Assembly (NCBI GenBank): GCA_003136495.1
Contig: PLER01000110.1
Coordinates: forward strand, 1-38,941
Source: Acidimicrobiaceae bacterium
GTDB lineage: Bacteria > Actinomycetota > Acidimicrobiia > Acidimicrobiales > RAAP-2
Length of the DNA: 38,941 bases
Direction: 5' to 3'
Shown here: piece by piece, positions 17,533-26,439 of the stretch
Layout of the letters: every line of letters begins with the position of its first letter
Numbering within the stretch: the first letter of the stretch is position 1
Position numbers and translations under genes: made by a program
The notes under the pieces: generated by a model
Seen by the model: the letters and a program-made list of their open reading frames with translations, nothing else
What the model was told of the DNA's origin: nothing
The model's database searches: none

Positions 17533-18818
17533 TGTCGTACTGCACCAACTGCGGAGCGCAAGAAATCGAGGGTCAGCAGTTCTGCCCCGTCTGTGGCGCA
17601 CAGAAGCGAGGGACGTTCTCACCCTCGGCGATGCCGCCACTTTCCTACGACGCCGTTGGCACCGCGGCGGAAGTTCGGATCGGGCTCTCCCTTGAACCGC
17701 CCCGGCACTCACGATGGACAGTACTCCTGCGTGCCCTGTTGGCCCTGCCGCTCTTCGTGGTGGCCGAGATCGTGGGTATCGGCGCGCTGGCGGTGACGAT
17801 CGTCGCGTGGTTTGCCGCGCTCTTCACTGGACGAGTACCCGACGGGATGCAACGATTCTTGACCAACTCCTTGCGGCTCTTCGCCAATCTGTTGGCCTAC
17901 TACTACCTGCTCATCCCGCGGTGGCCCGGCGTGAACTTTCATTCGAGGCCGACCGAACAAGTCACGGTGGACGTCGACCACGTGCGTCTTCGACGTTGGG
18001 CCGTGTTCTTTCGAATACTTTTGGGGTACCCGGCGAACCTCGTGAGCGTCCTCTTCACGCTGGGTGCGTTTCCGGTGCTCTTCGTCATGTGGTGTTGGGG
18101 CGTCGTGGCGGGCCGCGAGCCGCGGTCGTTCCACCAGGCGCTCGCGCTCGTGCTGCGCTATCAACTCCGACTCCAGGCCTACGGATGTCTCTTAACGCCC
18201 ACGCAGCCGTTTCGGGGCATCTTCGGTGACGGCCCGGCCCGACTCACCCCCGCCGAGACGCCGAGCGACGCGCCGATTGGTATTGATGCGACGGTGGGGG
18301 GTGGCGACCACGAACAGCGACTGGCGACCCGTTGGTTCGTCACCAAGGCGACTCGCGTCGTACTCGTCGTGATCCTCGTCGTGGGTGCTCCGATCTACGC
18401 GTTGAACTTCTACTTCGAACGACCGTTATTGAACAGGTTTCAAGCGGTAGTTGCTCGCGTCATCGTCACGTCGTCCCACACGACCACGGTGAACGCGATC
18501 ACCCAGTTCGAGGCGTCGGTCGCGCGCTGTTCGCCGGTTGGCTACAGCGGATGTGTCGCTCGGGCCGCCACGTCGGCACGAGATCAACTCGCGTCGGCCG
18601 TGGCGACGATGTCGGACAACGCCCTCGTGCCGAACAACGACCTCTCACGCCTGCGCGCCTACCAAGGTGATTTCCACTCATTGGAGCGTGAACTCACCAC
18701 GGTGCAGTTCTCGACCTCGGCGACGACCCAGCGAGCCGTGATCACCCACCAGCTACCAGTCACCTTTGACGACTTCCGCGCGTCCTACCAACGCCTCCTA
18801 CGGACGCTCCACTTCTAG
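17532..18818 (+). CDS. Zinc-ribbon DUF4389-type membrane protein
   Basis: N-terminal 'YCTNCGAQEIEGQQFCPVCGAQ' ribbon; repeated 'RWTVLLRALLALPLFVVAEIVGIGALAVTIVAWFAALFTGRVPDGMQRF'-type segments; extra TM plus extracellular-looking C-terminus. Confidence 0.8.
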   Translation: MSYCTNCGAQEIEGQQFCPVCGAQKRGTFSPSAMPPLSYDAVGTAAEVRIGLSLEPPRHSRWTVLLRALLALPLFVVAEIVGIGALAVTIVAWFAALFTGRVPDGMQRFLTNSLRLFANLLAYYYLLIPRWPGVNFHSRPTEQVTVDVDHVRLRRWAVFFRILLGYPANLVSVLFTLGAFPVLFVMWCWGVVAGREPRSFHQALALVLRYQLRLQAYGCLLTPTQPFRGIFGDGPARLTPAETPSDAPIGIDATVGGGDHEQRLATRWFVTKATRVVLVVILVVGAPIYALNFYFERPLLNRFQAVVARVIVTSSHTTTVNAITQFEASVARCSPVGYSGCVARAATSARDQLASAVATMSDNALVPNNDLSRLRAYQGDFHSLERELTTVQFSTSATTQRAVITHQLPVTFDDFRASYQRLLRTLHF

Positions 18819-18904
18819 TGCCGGCGCGGGCGACTCCGTTGCGCGAGACGTCAATCCCTTAACGATGCCGGTCTTCTTCACTCGTTACGCGCGAAGGTCA
18901 CGGA

Positions 18905-20362
18905 ATGGCCACCGACCGCCAGAATGGGGCGATGCACCGAACGAGTCGTCGTCACGTCAAGAACGGGTTTCGTCGGCTTCGCGCGCGAACGCTCTCGATC
19001 GTCTCACTAGGCGCGGCCGCCGTCTCTCTCGCGATACCTCTTTCGTCCGCTCCGTCTTCGGCGAGCTCCCCCAACGCGGCGACGAACTGGACGGTCTACC
19101 ACGGGGTCGCCGCGGGCAGCGGGCTGTCGACAGCGCTGCGCGCGGTCGACACCGCGCATCGCGCGTGGACGTCTCCGTCGCTCGCCGGCGAACTCTACGG
19201 TGAACCTCTCGTCTACGACGGTCGAGTGTTCGTCGCGACGGAAGACGACCTCGTCTACGCGCTCTCGGCGACGAACGGACGCGTCATTTGGGCCCGCCAC
19301 GTCGCCAGCGCGGTTCCCTCGTCCAAGCTTCCCTGCGGTGACATCGGACCGACCGTCGGCATCACCGGCACGCCGGTGATCGATCCGACGAGGAACGAGA
19401 TCTTCGTGGTGGCCGACGAACTCGTGGGCGGGGGCCCACACCACACGCTGGTGGGACTCAGTACTCAGTCCGGCGCCGTCGAGCTTCGTGAGCGCGTCGA
19501 TCCTCCCGGTGCCGCACCGGACGCACTGCTGCAGCGAACTGGTCTCAACCTGGATGACGGCCGCGTGATTTTCGCCATGGGCGGAAATGACGGTGACTGT
19601 GCGAGCTACCGCGGTCGCGTGGGTTCGGTAAAAGAAACCGGCTCGACGCCCACCTTCTTCACAGTCGACGCAGCCGCCGGTGAATCCCAAGGGGCGATCT
19701 GGATGGGGGGCGCGGCACCCGAAGTCGATAAGTCCGGCAACATCTGGGTGGCCGCCGGCAACGGCTCGGTCAACTCGGCGAGCCAGCCTTACGACGACAG
19801 CGACTCGGCACTCGAGCTCTCCGCGTCACTTCGACTTCGTCAGTACTTCGCACCGTCCTCGTGGCCGCAGGACAACGCCTCAGACCTCGATCAGTCGACC
19901 GCGCCCGCCCTCCTGTCGGACGGACAGGTCGTGCTCGCGGGCAAGTCACCATTCGTCTATCTGCTCGACGGCGCACATCTGGGCGGCATTGGGCGCCAGG
20001 TGGCAACGATCACCGGGGGCTGCGGTGCCGAAACCGACGGTGGCGACGCCGTCGTGGGGTCGACCATCTACCTCCCGTGTCTCAGCGGACCCATCGCCGT
20101 ACGCGTCGGCACCGGATCGTTGAGCGTCCTCTGGCGCGCCGATGTGGGAGGGGGTCCGCCGATTGTGGCCGCGGGTCTCGTCTGGACGATAGGTCAAAAC
20201 GGCGAGTTATACGGCCTCAACGCCTCGAACGGCAACGTTCGACAAGAGGCGAACGTTGGGGTGCCGGCGAATCACTTTCCGACCCCGAGCGTGGGCGACG
20301 ACCTCTTGCTCGTGCCGACCAACAACCGGGTAGTGGCCTTTCACGGGAGCGCGGCCCCCTAG
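18905..20362 (+). CDS. Secreted PQQ-binding-like beta-propeller repeat protein
   Basis: Signal-peptide-like N-terminus; repeats 'LVYALSATNGRVIWARHV', 'LYGLNASNGNVRQEANVG', 'PLVYDGRVFVATED'. Confidence 0.82.
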   Translation: MATDRQNGAMHRTSRRHVKNGFRRLRARTLSIVSLGAAAVSLAIPLSSAPSSASSPNAATNWTVYHGVAAGSGLSTALRAVDTAHRAWTSPSLAGELYGEPLVYDGRVFVATEDDLVYALSATNGRVIWARHVASAVPSSKLPCGDIGPTVGITGTPVIDPTRNEIFVVADELVGGGPHHTLVGLSTQSGAVELRERVDPPGAAPDALLQRTGLNLDDGRVIFAMGGNDGDCASYRGRVGSVKETGSTPTFFTVDAAAGESQGAIWMGGAAPEVDKSGNIWVAAGNGSVNSASQPYDDSDSALELSASLRLRQYFAPSSWPQDNASDLDQSTAPALLSDGQVVLAGKSPFVYLLDGAHLGGIGRQVATITGGCGAETDGGDAVVGSTIYLPCLSGPIAVRVGTGSLSVLWRADVGGGPPIVAAGLVWTIGQNGELYGLNASNGNVRQEANVGVPANHFPTPSVGDDLLLVPTNNRVVAFHGSAAP

Positions 20363-20583
20363 GTCTCGATCGACGTCGACGTTCGCTCACGTCACTTCGG
20401 TATCGAGTGGGTCAGAAGTGCGCGTCGTTGTTGCCCTCTGGTCGGCTAAATCTTGATTAAGAATGGCCGAGGGGTGCACGCTTCTCGACAATGTACCGAG
20501 GTAGCCTGAATGGCCGTGTTGGCGCGCGTGAGGGCGGGACCGCGACGCGAACACATCATTATCGCGCTCTCGAAGAGACGACG

Positions 20584-20616
20584 CCGGTGGCTGGTCGCGG
20601 AGCGACCGGCCACCGG
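20584..20616 (+). promoter_or_regulatory. Strong 14-bp hairpin in the 5' leader of the SGNH-type gene
   Basis: CCGGTGGCTGGTCG-CGGAG-CGACCGGCCACCGG: all pairs Watson-Crick except one G-U; ends 14 nt before ATG 20631. Confidence 0.55.
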
Positions 20617-20630
20617 GGCTCGACGGAGCG

Positions 20631-21563
20631 ATGAACGAGGGAAAGAGAGACGTGCGACTACTGGGGCGACGAAGGACGAACGTGTCCAGACTGGTCACCG
20701 CGGGCCTGCTCGTGGCGGGACTTTCGACGTTATCCCTGGTGGGGACGCTCAGCATCGGCCCGGCTGGTGCCGCGACCGCCACACCCTTCTACCTCGCCCT
20801 CGGGGGCTCCGCGTCGGTCGGCTTTCAGCCCACCCTGGATAATCCCAAGGGCGCGCCCACGACTCAGGGGTACGCCAATGACGTGGTCTCCTTCGAAGCA
20901 TCGCGCGGTGTTGCGGTCCAACTGACCCAACTGGGTTGTCCAGGAGAGACGACGACGTCGATGCTCTACGGTGGCGATCGCTGCTACGCGAGCGGCGACA
21001 CCCAGTTGGCGGAGGCGATCGCCTTTCTCCAGGCCCACCGGGACGATCAAGGTCTCGTCACGGTGGATCTCGGATTCAATAACGTCCGACGCTGCCTTGA
21101 GGGCCAGGTCGTGCACGAGGCCTGCGTCGATAGTGCGATCGACGCGGTGCGATCAGACCTCCCGATGATCCTGACGTACCTCAAGAACGCCGCCGGTCCC
21201 GGGGTGAGCTTCGTCGGGGTCGGCCACTTCGACCCATTTCTCGCCGACGCGCTTTCGGGACCCGCGGGCCAAGCCCTGGCTCTGGCGAGCGTGGGCGTGA
21301 TCGACCGCTTGAACGGGGCGCTAAAGAGTGTCTACGGTGCGGCGGGAATTCCGATGGCGGAAGTGGCCGGCGTCTTCGAAGACGGTGGGGTCGTCCATCA
21401 GCGCAGCGACGGATCGCACGATGTGGCCACTGACGTGACCTACACCTGTGAACTGACCTGGATGTGCCAAGCGGCACCGTACGGTCCGAACATGCACCCG
21501 AACGCCGCCGGCTACGCGACCATCGCCACCGCGATCGAGGCGCAACTCCGCGCGCCGTGGTGA
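20631..21563 (+). CDS. Secreted SGNH/GDSL-type hydrolase-like protein
   Basis: Signal peptide; 'FYLALGGSASVGFQPT' (block I-like), 'VTVDLGFNNV' (block III-like), 'NMHPNAAGYATIA' (block V-like). Confidence 0.75.
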   Translation: MNEGKRDVRLLGRRRTNVSRLVTAGLLVAGLSTLSLVGTLSIGPAGAATATPFYLALGGSASVGFQPTLDNPKGAPTTQGYANDVVSFEASRGVAVQLTQLGCPGETTTSMLYGGDRCYASGDTQLAEAIAFLQAHRDDQGLVTVDLGFNNVRRCLEGQVVHEACVDSAIDAVRSDLPMILTYLKNAAGPGVSFVGVGHFDPFLADALSGPAGQALALASVGVIDRLNGALKSVYGAAGIPMAEVAGVFEDGGVVHQRSDGSHDVATDVTYTCELTWMCQAAPYGPNMHPNAAGYATIATAIEAQLRAPW

Positions 21564-21639
21564 ATTAGCCCCTTTACCAGGTACGACCCCGCAGCAATGA
21601 GGTTTCGACAATCGAGCCTTGCTAATACCTGACTAGTTT

Positions 21640-21652
21640 GATAAACATTATC
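21640..21652 (+). promoter_or_regulatory. Short palindrome upstream of the sulfite/nitrite reductase operon
   Basis: GATAA-ACA-TTATC in an AT-rich island 28 nt before ATG 21680. Confidence 0.3.
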
Positions 21653-21679
21653 GTCAATCAAGCAAATCCGAGCTGGTAC

Positions 21680-23356
21680 ATGGGCGTGACAACAGAAACG
21701 AAGACGGAGTCCGAGGTCGAGGAAATCAAGCGCGCGAGTAACTACTTGCGCGGAGACCTCGACAACGACCTGTCCGGGGCCGCGGCGAACGTGTCGAACG
21801 AGAGCGAGCAACTCCTCAAGTTTCACGGTATCTACGCCCAAGACAACCGCGACGTGCGTCGCGAGCGCGCGTTGGCGAAAGAGACGCTGGATTACATCTT
21901 CATGATCCGCGTCGTGATCCCCGGTGGTCGACTCTCCGCGGAGCAGTGGTTGGGGCTCGACGCGATCGCGACCTCTGAGGCCGACGGCTCCTTGCGACTC
22001 ACGACCCGCCAAGCCGTGCAGTTCCACGGCGTGTTGAAGGGTGACTTGCGGGAGTTGGCGCGATCACTCGATCGACAGTTCCTCTCGTCCTTCGGCGCCT
22101 GCGGTGACGTGGTGCGCAACGTCGTGACGTGCCCGAACCTGCACCTCGAGAACGGCCACGGTCACTTAGAGGGCATCGCTCGACAGTTGCGTGAGACCTT
22201 CCGCTCGACGTCCGAGGCGCACTGGGAGATCTTCGTCAACGGCGAGAAGGCCGCCTCGCGCGAAGAGTTCGAGGAGCGCCCCTTCTACGGCGAGACGTAC
22301 CTACCACGAAAGTTCAAGATCGCGGTGTCGCACCCGCACGAGAACTGCGTCGACGTCTTCGCGCAGGACGTCGGGCTCATCCCGAGTGACGACCCCGAAC
22401 TGGGTGCCGGTTTCACGCTCTTGGTGGGTGGCGGCCTCGGTCGCTCCTACGCGAACGCCGACACCTTCGCGCGCCTCGGCGAACCCTTGACCTTCGTGAC
22501 CAATGACGAAGTCGAAGAGGTGATCGCCGCGATCATCGCCACGTATCGCGACTTGGGCGACCGCACCGATCGCAAACGTGCCCGCATGAAGTACGTGGTC
22601 GCCGACCTCGGTCTGGCCGCCTTTCGCGGCGAGGTCGAACAGCGACTCGGGCGCGCACTGCGTCTTCCCCGAGCGCTGCCGCGCACCTTTGACGCCGACG
22701 ACCACTTGGGGTGGCGCGAACTACCCGACGGCACCTATCAACTCGGCGTGCGCGTGGGGGCCGGGCGGGTCCGCGACCTCGACGGCGGCGCGACGTTACG
22801 CAGCGCGTTGCGAACCATCGCCGAGACGTACCCCGTGACTTTCTTCATCACGCCTCAGCAAGACATCATCATCAGCGGCGTCCGCGAGGCGGATCGTGAC
22901 CCGATAGAAGCGCTGCTGCGAGCGCACCACGTGCGACTCGACGGCGAACTCGGCAACGTCGAACGACGTGCGCTGGCCTGCCCGGCGCTGCCGACGTGCT
23001 CGCAGGCCTTGGCCGAATCTGAACGGCGCCTGCCGGAGTTGGTGAGCTCCATCGAAGGTGCACTGGCGGCTCGGCAACTGGGTCGTCGTCCCCTGCAGTT
23101 GCGGATGACGGGGTGCCCGAATGGCTGCGCACGACCGGCCGTGGCCGAGATCGGGGTCGTGGGTCGCACCAAGTCCACCTACGACGTCTACGTCGGGGGC
23201 GGCGTCCGGGGCGACCGACTCGCCACGCTCTTTCGAGAGAAGGTGAGTTTGGAGGACGTGCCCGACGTGCTCGGCCCGCTCTTCGATCGCTGGGCTGAAG
23301 AGGCCGAACTCGACGAGCCCTTCGGCGACTTCCTCGCGCGAGTGGGCATCACGTGA
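21680..23356 (+). CDS. Nitrite/sulfite reductase (siroheme-[4Fe-4S] hemoprotein)
   Basis: 'LRLTTRQAVQFHGVLK', 'GDVVRNVVTCPN', Cys ligands 'ACPALPTC...TGCPNGCARP'. ATG 21680 preferred over TTG 21638. Confidence 0.93.
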   Translation: MGVTTETKTESEVEEIKRASNYLRGDLDNDLSGAAANVSNESEQLLKFHGIYAQDNRDVRRERALAKETLDYIFMIRVVIPGGRLSAEQWLGLDAIATSEADGSLRLTTRQAVQFHGVLKGDLRELARSLDRQFLSSFGACGDVVRNVVTCPNLHLENGHGHLEGIARQLRETFRSTSEAHWEIFVNGEKAASREEFEERPFYGETYLPRKFKIAVSHPHENCVDVFAQDVGLIPSDDPELGAGFTLLVGGGLGRSYANADTFARLGEPLTFVTNDEVEEVIAAIIATYRDLGDRTDRKRARMKYVVADLGLAAFRGEVEQRLGRALRLPRALPRTFDADDHLGWRELPDGTYQLGVRVGAGRVRDLDGGATLRSALRTIAETYPVTFFITPQQDIIISGVREADRDPIEALLRAHHVRLDGELGNVERRALACPALPTCSQALAESERRLPELVSSIEGALAARQLGRRPLQLRMTGCPNGCARPAVAEIGVVGRTKSTYDVYVGGGVRGDRLATLFREKVSLEDVPDVLGPLFDRWAEEAELDEPFGDFLARVGIT

Positions 23357-24081
23357 CCGTCTACCTCGTGGGTGCGGGACCGGGCGCCGCGGACTTGTTG
23401 ACGGTTCGCGCGGCGAGACTGCTCGGCGACGCCGACGTCGTCGTGCGCGACCGCCTCGTCGACGAATCGGTAATGGGCTACGTCAATCCCCGCGCGGAGG
23501 TGATCGACGTGGGCAAGCGCCCCGGCGACTCCGCGAGTCAATCATCGATCAATGAGTTGCTCGTCGACCTCGGCGCGCGCCACGACGTCGTCGTTCGTCT
23601 CAAGGGTGGCGACCCTTTCGTCTTTGGACGTGGTGGCGAAGAACTCGCTGCCCTGCACGACGCGGGCATCGCGTGCGACGTGGTGCCCGGCCTCTCCTCG
23701 GCGCTCGCGGGACCGCTGGCCGCGGGTATTCCCGTGACCCACCGCGGGGTGAGTCGCGGCGTCACCATCGTGAGCGCGCGCGGCGCGCGCGGTGAGCGGA
23801 CGAACTTTCGAGTGTTGGCGAATGCCGAACTGACGCTCGTTATATTGATGGGCGTCGAGCATCGCGGTGATATCGCCCGTCAGCTGCTCGAGGGTGGGCT
23901 CGAACCCGCCACGCCGGTCGCGGTCGTGGAACAGGCGTGGACCAATCAACAGCGCACGACTCGCTCCACGTTGGCCGAGCTCGGTCACCTCGACGTGCGC
24001 CCACCGGCCATCATCGTCGTGGGCGGAGTGGCGTCATTGGACCTTCGATCGATGGGGATCCTCGACGTCGCCGTCCTTTGA
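23353..24081 (+). CDS. cobA: Uroporphyrinogen-III C-methyltransferase (SUMT)
   Basis: 'VYLVGAGPGAADLLTVRAARLLGDADVVVRDRLV', 'VVRLKGGDPFVFGRGGEE', 'GIPVTHRGVSRGVTIVS'; GTGA overlap with the preceding CDS. Confidence 0.95.
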   Translation: MTVYLVGAGPGAADLLTVRAARLLGDADVVVRDRLVDESVMGYVNPRAEVIDVGKRPGDSASQSSINELLVDLGARHDVVVRLKGGDPFVFGRGGEELAALHDAGIACDVVPGLSSALAGPLAAGIPVTHRGVSRGVTIVSARGARGERTNFRVLANAELTLVILMGVEHRGDIARQLLEGGLEPATPVAVVEQAWTNQQRTTRSTLAELGHLDVRPPAIIVVGGVASLDLRSMGILDVAVL

Positions 24082-24638
24082 TGTTGCCGCTCGCCTTTAA
24101 GTTCGACGACGCACCGGTGCTGGTGATCGGCGCGGGCAAGGTCGGCAGCTACAAGGCCCGACAGCTTCTCGACGCCGGCGCCGTGGTCAGCGTCATCAGC
24201 GACGCCATCCTCGCGTCGCTTCCTGAAGGCGTGGCGCGCGTCGAACACCGTCGATATCAATCGGGTGACTTAGAGGGTTTCTGGCTCGTGGTCGCGGCGA
24301 CGGGTGACCCGACGGTCAATGACGAGATCGTCCGCGAAGCTCGCGAACGACGGATCTGGCTCAACGTCGTGGACGACCCCGAACGATCGAGCTTCTACTT
24401 CATGGCGTTGCACCGTCAAGGCGAGGTGACCGTCGCGGTCACCACCGAAGGCGCGGCGCCGGCGCTCGCCCAGGCGATTCGCACCATGGCGGCCGAGCGG
24501 CTACCGGAGAATCTCGGTGAGGTCGCCGCAACGCTGCGGGCCGAGCGTCGCGCGCTGCACGAAAGCGGCGCGAGCACCGAGAACCTCGACTGGCGACCGC
24601 GCATCCGCGAACTGCTCGGCGTCGAGGACGCACCGTAG
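24081..24638 (+). CDS. Precorrin-2 dehydrogenase/sirohydrochlorin ferrochelatase (CysG N-terminal/Met8-like)
   Basis: 'LPLAFKFDDAPVLVIGAGKVGSYKARQLLDAGAVVSVIS', 'VVAATGDPTVNDEI', 'LNVVDDPERSSFYFMALHRQGEVTVAVTTEGAAPALAQAIR'. Confidence 0.92.
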   Translation: MLPLAFKFDDAPVLVIGAGKVGSYKARQLLDAGAVVSVISDAILASLPEGVARVEHRRYQSGDLEGFWLVVAATGDPTVNDEIVREARERRIWLNVVDDPERSSFYFMALHRQGEVTVAVTTEGAAPALAQAIRTMAAERLPENLGEVAATLRAERRALHESGASTENLDWRPRIRELLGVEDAP

Positions 24639-24645
24639 TCGACGA

Positions 24646-25209
24646 CTAGTGGCGCAGGGGCTGTAACAACGGGGCGAAGACCGCGAGCTCCGCGAGGAGC
24701 TTCGTGGCGGAGTCAACGAGAATCTCGTTGCCCGCGAAGACGCCGTCTTTCACCGGCGTCGTGGCGAGGGGAATCGAGACGTCGCCGCAGAGCGTCACCT
24801 TGAGGGCCGCGAGGGTTGGCTTGAGGATCTGTGCGGCGCGCAGGCCCATGGACGCACCCCCGTAACAGACGATGCCGTAGGGCTTGTACTGCCACTCGAA
24901 GTGCAGGTAGTCGATCGCGTTCTTGGTCGCCGCGTTCATCCCGTGGTTGTACTCGGGGATGACGAAGACGTAGGCGTCGGCGCGATCGATCGTCTCGGAC
25001 CAGGCCTTGGTGTGATCGTGCACGTACTCACGCCGGATCGGGTGATTGGGCTCGTCGTACATCGGCAGATTTACCTCGAGAAGATCGACCAGCTCGACGT
25101 CGAAGTCGCCCTTCGCACTCGCGAGTTCGAAGAACCATCGCGCGATCGCGATGCCCGCGCGCCCGGGTCGTGTGCTGCCGACAATGATCTGGAGTACTGG
25201 TTTTGACAT
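24646..25209 (-). CDS. NADPH-dependent FMN reductase family protein
   Basis: 'QIIVGSTRPGRAGIAIARWFFE', 'DAYVFVIPEYNHGMNAATKNAIDYL', 'YGGASMGLRAAQ'. Confidence 0.92.
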   Translation of the reverse strand: MSKPVLQIIVGSTRPGRAGIAIARWFFELASAKGDFDVELVDLLEVNLPMYDEPNHPIRREYVHDHTKAWSETIDRADAYVFVIPEYNHGMNAATKNAIDYLHFEWQYKPYGIVCYGGASMGLRAAQILKPTLAALKVTLCGDVSIPLATTPVKDGVFAGNEILVDSATKLLAELAVFAPLLQPLRH

Positions 25210-25282
25210 AGTGCTGAAGAGTCAGCCTAGCGACCACGTCGTTGGGTGAGCGTGGTGATGGCGTTGTCATCGCGTTGCTGCG

Positions 25283-25300
25283 CACACGTCAAAACGTGTG
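25283..25300. promoter_or_regulatory. Perfect inverted repeat in the FMN reductase/TetR divergent intergenic region (candidate operator)
   Basis: CACACGT-CAAA-ACGTGTG, followed about 11 nt later by a T-tract. Confidence 0.4.
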
Positions 25301-25398
25301 GATCACTCAACTTTTTTTCTGGTGAGTTCGCGCGTCTTTGAGTACCGATTGTCGAATATTGGGAGTGTGTTGAGAATGGCCCAGCCTAAAATATTTGA

Positions 25399-26010
25399 GT
25401 GACGAAACAGAGCCGATCCGTTCCCGTGATGCAAGCCGTCCTCGACGCCGTTGCGGAGCGCCTGATGACGGGGGACGAGCTCCTTATTCGTATACCGGAA
25501 ATATGTGAAGCCACCGGCGTCAACTACGGATCGGTGTACCACCACTTCGGTTCTCGCGAAGGCGTCATCGACGCGGCCTACGACATGATCTTCTCGCGCT
25601 TCGTCGAAGAAGACCTCGCCTTGTTCAAAGGCGTCATCGATCAGGTCGACACGCTCGATGAGTACATCACCGCGATGCAGCCGGTCGTCACGACGCTCTC
25701 TTCTGGCGACGAGCGACGACAGCGTCGCGCGATGCGCATACGCATCGTCGCCGCTGCCTCGACCCGACCACGTCTGAAAGAGATGATCGGTCTCACCCAG
25801 GCGCGTCTAACCGCGGACCTGCGAGCGTTGATCGAGTTCGCTCAGCGGCGAGAGTGGCTGCGCGACGACATCGCGGCCGACGCGCTGGCGGTTCTGCTGC
25901 AGATTCTCGTCTTCGGACGCTCGCTCGACGACATCTCGGCCGAGCCGGTGGACGAGAAGGTCTGGGAGTCGGCCACGGGCGTGCTCTTCGTGGAGCTCTT
26001 AAGGGACTGA
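25399..26010 (+). CDS. TetR/AcrR family transcriptional regulator
   Basis: 'IRIPEICEATGVNYGSVYHHFGSREGVIDAAYDMIF' HTH; GTG start. Confidence 0.9.
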   Translation: MTKQSRSVPVMQAVLDAVAERLMTGDELLIRIPEICEATGVNYGSVYHHFGSREGVIDAAYDMIFSRFVEEDLALFKGVIDQVDTLDEYITAMQPVVTTLSSGDERRQRRAMRIRIVAAASTRPRLKEMIGLTQARLTADLRALIEFAQRREWLRDDIAADALAVLLQILVFGRSLDDISAEPVDEKVWESATGVLFVELLRD

Positions 26011-26042
26011 CGAAGTGGCGGCCGGTGTGCTCAACTGCTCCT

Positions 26043-26399
26043 ATGAGATGGTTGAAAGTCGCCGCGGGTCTCGTCCTCGTGATCGCCCTCGGGGCTGCCG
26101 CCGCGCACGCGACGTGTCGCCAGCGCGCCTTTCCTCTCTCGCTGCCGTGTGACGCCAGCGCCCTCTCGGCGCCCTACCACGGACCGCTCAAGGTCGTGAG
26201 CGTCGCAAGCTTTGGCTGCGAGGGTGGCTTCGCGTATCTCTGGGCGACCGTCGGCACAGGTGAAGAGGAGATCGGCGTGACCGAGGTGCTCGCCTACGAC
26301 CAGTCGAAGGGTGTCTGGGAGAACGCGTCGCGCGCCAGGTACTGCGTGCACCACCGTCTGCCCGCCTACGTCCAGTTCTGGGGCTGCAACTCGAACTGA
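26043..26399 (+). CDS. Small exported Cys-containing hypothetical protein
   Basis: ATG followed by signal peptide MRWLKVAAGLVLVIALGAAAAHA; five Cys in the mature part. Confidence 0.6.
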   Translation: MRWLKVAAGLVLVIALGAAAAHATCRQRAFPLSLPCDASALSAPYHGPLKVVSVASFGCEGGFAYLWATVGTGEEEIGVTEVLAYDQSKGVWENASRARYCVHHRLPAYVQFWGCNSN

Positions 26400-26439
26400 C
26401 GCGCGCTCTAGGTTGACGCGGGTCACCTACGCTCATCTC

